Assembly: GCA_934757945.1 (NCBI GenBank)
Contig: CAKVLT010000076.1
Coordinates: 1-9,496 of the forward strand
Origin: an uncultured Bulleidia sp.
GTDB taxonomy: Bacteria > Bacillota_I > Bacilli_A > Erysipelotrichales > Erysipelotrichaceae
Direction: 5' to 3'
DNA: 9,496 nucleotides
Shown here: in pieces, positions 6,977 through 9,496 of the stretch
Layout: the number at the start of each line of letters is the position of its first letter
Numbering within the stretch: position 1 is the first letter of the stretch
Translations under genes and position numbers: made by a program
The notes under the pieces: model-generated
Databases searched by the model: none
What the model saw: the letters and a program-made list of their open reading frames with translations, nothing else
What the model was told of the DNA's origin: nothing

Positions 6977-6982
6977 TCACAA
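6953..6982. promoter_or_regulatory. Operator candidate 2: perfect 8-base inverted repeat over the -35 element
   Basis: TTGTGATT (6953-6960) and AATCACAA (6975-6982) are perfect inverted arms 14 bases apart. Between them lies the 10-base palindrome TAAATATTTA (6962-6971). The centre of this repeat is 21 bases, two helical turns, from the centre of operator candidate 1, and the two overlap by 3 bases. It encloses the -35 element. It could be a second repressor site, or a site for another regulator. Confidence 0.5.
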
Positions 6983-6984
6983 GA

Positions 6985-8004
6985 TTACTGAGAGATTTCT
7001 CCTCTGAGATTGATTTCCATCACTTTTTTAATTTCTTCTGAAGATTTCTTGCAGGAGAACAGATAATACAATTTGGCAATTGCCGCCTCTGTAGTCATAT
7101 CCAGACCCGAAATAGCTCCTGCCTCTTTTAATTTTGAGCTTGTTTCATAGGTGCCTAAAGAAACTGTACCATGAGGGCATTGTGAACAGACAGTCACTAT
7201 GGTGCCATGGTCAAAAGCCTTTTTGATAACCGGCAATAAGGAGCCCATATTGGCAGGAATATTACCAGATCCAAAAGTTTCAATAACCACTGCTTTTAAT
7301 GTATATACCATAATAGATTCAAACGCATGAAACTGAATGCCCGGGAATACTTTGATAACACCTATCGGCAATTCTTCCAGTTTCTGCAGATGAAACGGTT
7401 CAGATGAAGCAGGTAATAACGCACCTTCATTAAAGGTGATGGAAATACCGACTTCTGCAAGTGATGGATAGTTAGGAGACATAAAGGCAATCAGATCAGA
7501 AGCACTGAACTTGATAGCTCTGTTACCTCTTAATAACTTTCCCCCAAAATACAGACACACTTCATGAACTCTGTCATCTGCAGCAATAATAATGGAAGTA
7601 ATCAGATTATCTCTGGCATCATTTCTGATTTCACATAATGGAATCTGACTGCCTGTAAACACCACTGGTTTGGACAGATTTTCCAGCATGAAAGATAAAG
7701 CAGAAGCTGTATATGCCATAGTATCTGTACCATGAAGAATCACAAATCCGTCATAGGCATCGTAATTATCCGCAATGACCTGTGCAATCTCATTCCATTC
7801 ATGCACAGCCACATTGCTGGAATCCAGTAAAGGATTCATACAGATAATCTGCCACTTCGGCATGGTTGGTCTGTGTAATTCCTCTATCTTATACACATTT
7901 TCCAAAAAGACATGCAATTCCGGTGCATATCCCTGTGGCGTAGTACTCATGCCAATCGTACCACCGGTATACACAATCAATATCTTCTTTTCTGAAAGAT
8001 CCAT
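6985..8004 (-). CDS. ansA: Type I (cytoplasmic) L-asparaginase
   Basis: The enzyme hydrolyses asparagine to aspartate and ammonia. The first catalytic motif is YTGGTIGM at 12-19, with Thr16 as nucleophile by family alignment. The second is HGTDTMAYT at 91-99, with the Thr93-Asp94 pair. Lys165 in RAIKFSASDLIAF aligns with the family's active-site lysine. TGSQIP (117-122) and RNDARDNL (127-134) are further conserved blocks. The length of 339 residues equals that of AnsA-type enzymes. There is no signal peptide, which distinguishes it from the periplasmic high-affinity type II. AGGAG at 8013-8017 lies 8 bases before the start, inside the last codons of the macrodomain gene. The gap to that gene is 3 bases, so the two genes share a transcript and are probably translationally coupled. 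No dedicated regulator is evident; the TetR gene downstream has its own promoter. Some related enzymes also act on glutamine. Confidence 0.96.
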   Translation of the reverse strand: MDLSEKKILIVYTGGTIGMSTTPQGYAPELHVFLENVYKIEELHRPTMPKWQIICMNPLLDSSNVAVHEWNEIAQVIADNYDAYDGFVILHGTDTMAYTASALSFMLENLSKPVVFTGSQIPLCEIRNDARDNLITSIIIAADDRVHEVCLYFGGKLLRGNRAIKFSASDLIAFMSPNYPSLAEVGISITFNEGALLPASSEPFHLQKLEELPIGVIKVFPGIQFHAFESIMVYTLKAVVIETFGSGNIPANMGSLLPVIKKAFDHGTIVTVCSQCPHGTVSLGTYETSSKLKEAGAISGLDMTTEAAIAKLYYLFSCKKSSEEIKKVMEINLRGEISQ

Positions 8005-8007
8005 AGC

Positions 8008-8529
8008 TCATTCTCCTTGCATAATTTCATTATATTCCGATATGGAAAAAGCACATATGCGCATATCCACAGAATATGCAGGATAGGTTTTGACAAAGTC
8101 ATCATATGCACGTCTTGCATACGTATACGATATACGTGATGGATGGTGAAGATTCCCGGCAAAAATGCCAGAACTGATCAAAGGAAACGCAATACTGTGA
8201 AAGCTATTTTCTTTCATGACCAGTAAGGAAGAATAATAGGCATCGTATAATGCCTGATATGCTGCGGGCGTCAATGAAAAATCCGGGCCCACCGCATGAA
8301 TAATAGCTTTACAGTCAGAAAGATGAAAGGATGGTGTCAAAACCGCCTGACCATCCTTTAAAGGTGTATCAAAGGCATTACATGCCTTCTGTAATTCTCT
8401 GTGTCCTGCTTTGGAAAAGATGGCACCACATACGCCACCTCCTGCCTGTAAATACCTGTTAGCCGCATTCACTATGCAGTCCACACGTTCATTTACACAG
8501 GAACCCTGTTGTAATACAAATGTACTCAT
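8008..8529 (-). CDS. Macrodomain protein, MacroD/YmdB-like (ADP-ribose binding/hydrolysis)
   Basis: This 173-residue single-domain macro protein belongs to a group that binds ADP-ribose and often removes it from proteins or nucleic acids, or deacetylates O-acetyl-ADP-ribose. The visible motifs are VDCIVNAANRYLQAGGG (16-32), with Asn21 and Asn24 in the ribose-binding region, then VCGAIFSKAG (33-42), IIHAVGPDF (76-84), and the phosphate-binding loop FPLISSGIFAG (115-125). In YmdB and MacroD enzymes the glycine loop reads GGGVDGAI, with an Asp important for catalysis. Here that position is Cys34, so activity may differ or be lost. AGAGGT at 8537-8542 lies 7 bases before the start. The DUF1848 gene ends 15 bases upstream and asparaginase starts 3 bases downstream, so all three are probably one operon. 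The family is certain; the substrate is not. Confidence 0.93.
   Translation of the reverse strand: MSTFVLQQGSCVNERVDCIVNAANRYLQAGGGVCGAIFSKAGHRELQKACNAFDTPLKDGQAVLTPSFHLSDCKAIIHAVGPDFSLTPAAYQALYDAYYSSLLVMKENSFHSIAFPLISSGIFAGNLHHPSRISYTYARRAYDDFVKTYPAYSVDMRICAFSISEYNEIMQGE
8326..8359. repeat. Intragenic inverted repeat in the macrodomain gene
   Basis: AAAGGATGGT (8326-8335) and ACCATCCTTT (8350-8359) are perfect 10-base inverted arms with a 14-base loop, within the coding sequence. In the mRNA this would be a stable hairpin. It may be chance. Confidence 0.5.
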
Positions 8530-8544
8530 ACTCTTTACCTCTTT

Positions 8545-9471
8545 TCAGAACAAAGATAACTGCCTCTGTTTCCAGCTTTGCTGTTTTGCTGTATGTATCG
8601 TATCTCCCTCATGAACATGACCAATCAGTAAAGGAGAATTCGGATCATGCCGTGCATAATTTTTCTGTACAAGTGCTTTACTATAGTTGGCATAACAGTA
8701 TCTGCATACATGCATACAACTGTTATAGGCCCCTACATCTGCAGTGATAAAACAATGACATGTACTTCTGTTATCACTGATGGAAGGAAACTTCATCCTG
8801 CAGCCAATGGCTTTTTCATACACTTCTTTTGTCATACAGCCATCTGTATCAGCACCATAAGATTTTAAAAGATTCCCTTCGGCACATGTCTTTAAGACCA
8901 TCCCGTATTTTTGAGCAATCTGAATCATCTGTTTTCCAAGATACAGCTGCTCTTCAACAGTAATTTTCTTTACTTCAGGAAAGTTTTTCATCACCTTGGC
9001 ATACAGGTCAATAAAGCTGATTACACAGGTATGTGTATACCCCTCAAGAGAAGACACAATAGTTTCAAAAGCACGCAGATGATAGTCCGCACTGTACTTT
9101 TTCGTAAGGAAGATAGGATCGTAACGCAATCCGATATTGTCCTTACCAACAATATTGGACAACTCTTTAAAGTTGTCCAATACTACATGTTTATCTGGCA
9201 CATAGGGCTCAATATCTTTTCCGTAAGGGGTAATGGTTACAAACCAGTATTGCCCATACCCCTTCAGAAGATCCATATATCTGAACATCGGTAATGCATT
9301 TTTTGTACAGAACCCTATGCAGTCCACCACCTCTTCATTCAGTATATACTTTGTAATACTTTGAGGATGGAATGGATTTCTGACATATACATACCCTTCT
9401 TTTAATCTGTTGGCAAACCAGTCAGAATAAAAGGCAGGAATGTCCGTTCTCATACCCGTTTGAATAATCAT
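8545..9471 (-). CDS. DUF1848 family protein with C-terminal radical-SAM-like cysteine cluster and QLSLF tail
   Basis: This 308-residue protein of the uncharacterised DUF1848 family is recognisable from RTDIPAFYSDWF (8-19), YVYVRNPFHPQ (27-37), VDCIGFCTKNALPM (49-62) and LRYDPIF (115-121). The C-terminal part has CHC (Cys238, Cys240) and then SCMHVCRYCYANYS, in which Cys252, Cys256 and Cys259 form CX3CX2C, the radical SAM 4Fe-4S pattern. Radical SAM enzymes normally carry it near the N-terminus; its C-terminal place is a known trait of this family. Additional cysteines are 196, 212 and 224. The last five residues, QLSLF, equal the bacterial sliding-clamp-binding consensus QL(S/D)LF. Together these suggest a soluble iron-sulphur enzyme acting near DNA, but no function is proven. 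The start at 9471 is fixed by an in-frame TGA at 9484-9486; upstream GAAG is only a weak ribosome binding site. It is the first visible gene of the cluster with the macrodomain and asparaginase genes. Confidence 0.92.
   Translation of the reverse strand: MIIQTGMRTDIPAFYSDWFANRLKEGYVYVRNPFHPQSITKYILNEEVVDCIGFCTKNALPMFRYMDLLKGYGQYWFVTITPYGKDIEPYVPDKHVVLDNFKELSNIVGKDNIGLRYDPIFLTKKYSADYHLRAFETIVSSLEGYTHTCVISFIDLYAKVMKNFPEVKKITVEEQLYLGKQMIQIAQKYGMVLKTCAEGNLLKSYGADTDGCMTKEVYEKAIGCRMKFPSISDNRSTCHCFITADVGAYNSCMHVCRYCYANYSKALVQKNYARHDPNSPLLIGHVHEGDTIHTAKQQSWKQRQLSLF
9153..9182. repeat. Perfect 12-base inverted repeat inside the DUF1848 gene
   Basis: TATTGGACAACT (9153-9164), a 6-base loop CTTTAA, and AGTTGTCCAATA (9171-9182) are perfectly complementary. 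On the mRNA strand it falls at about residues 97-106 (VLDNFKELSN) and would form a strong hairpin about 290-320 bases into the message. No T-run follows, so it is not an intrinsic terminator. Confidence 0.8.
9225..9264. repeat. Imperfect inverted repeat near the start of the DUF1848 gene
   Basis: AAGGGGTA (9225-9232) pairs with TACCCCTT (9257-9264). After a single bulged A at 9233, TGG (9234-9236) pairs with CCA (9254-9256). That gives 11 pairs with one bulge and a 17-base loop. It lies 42 bases from the 12-base repeat, within the same coding region. Confidence 0.4.
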
Positions 9472-9496
9472 AGGATTAATTCTTCAAAGAATGCAT

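Noticed and set aside
8055..8066. Perfect 12-base palindrome ATATGCGCATAT and the nearby ACGTATA/TATACGT repeat at 8121-8137
   Set aside because: Both are within the frequency expected by chance and within coding sequence, with no supporting signal.
9476..9496. Possible tail of an upstream gene ending in TAA at 9476-9478
   Set aside because: Only six codons are visible before the window edge, so nothing supports it as coding.

Overview
The window reads as chromosomal DNA from a low-to-moderate GC Gram-positive anaerobe (Bacillota). A gut Erysipelotrichia- or Lachnospiraceae-like organism is my best guess. The reasons are A/T-rich coding sequence, AGGAG-type ribosome binding sites before most genes, an N-terminal Cys-nucleophile (C69) dipeptidase, MepA-type MATE pumps, and a soluble PAS-like hybrid histidine kinase of a style common in those families. 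The taxonomy is inference. All nine genes lie on the minus strand, so transcription runs from high to low coordinates. Eight are complete and one is cut by the left edge. There is no gene-free stretch above about 120 bases, and I see no RNA gene, insertion sequence, phage gene or CRISPR array.

Right part (9471 down to 6985): a tight three-gene cluster. It encodes a DUF1848 protein with a radical-SAM-like cysteine cluster at its C-terminus and a terminal QLSLF that matches the sliding-clamp-binding consensus, then a MacroD/YmdB-type macrodomain protein, then a cytoplasmic type I asparaginase. Gaps are 15 and 3 bases, so this is very probably one operon. The clamp motif and the ADP-ribose-related neighbour make a DNA- or nucleotide-repair role for the first two genes the most interesting hypothesis here.

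Middle part (about 6985 down to 2864): a new promoter (TTGACT / 16 bases / AATAAT) overlapped by two inverted repeats drives a TetR-type repressor, a MATE drug/sodium antiporter, and a cytoplasmic hybrid histidine kinase with C-terminal receiver. This looks like an autoregulated efflux operon whose third gene brings in two-component signalling. No separate response regulator is present.

Left part (2742 down to 1): a 133-residue protein of unknown function ending at a clear intrinsic terminator, then a second MATE transporter of a different branch, and a C69-family dipeptidase whose ribosome binding site overlaps the transporter's stop codon. The dipeptidase continues beyond the left edge.

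Several intragenic inverted repeats, the strongest with perfect 12-base arms inside the DUF1848 gene, are not explained by coding needs alone and are listed as findings.
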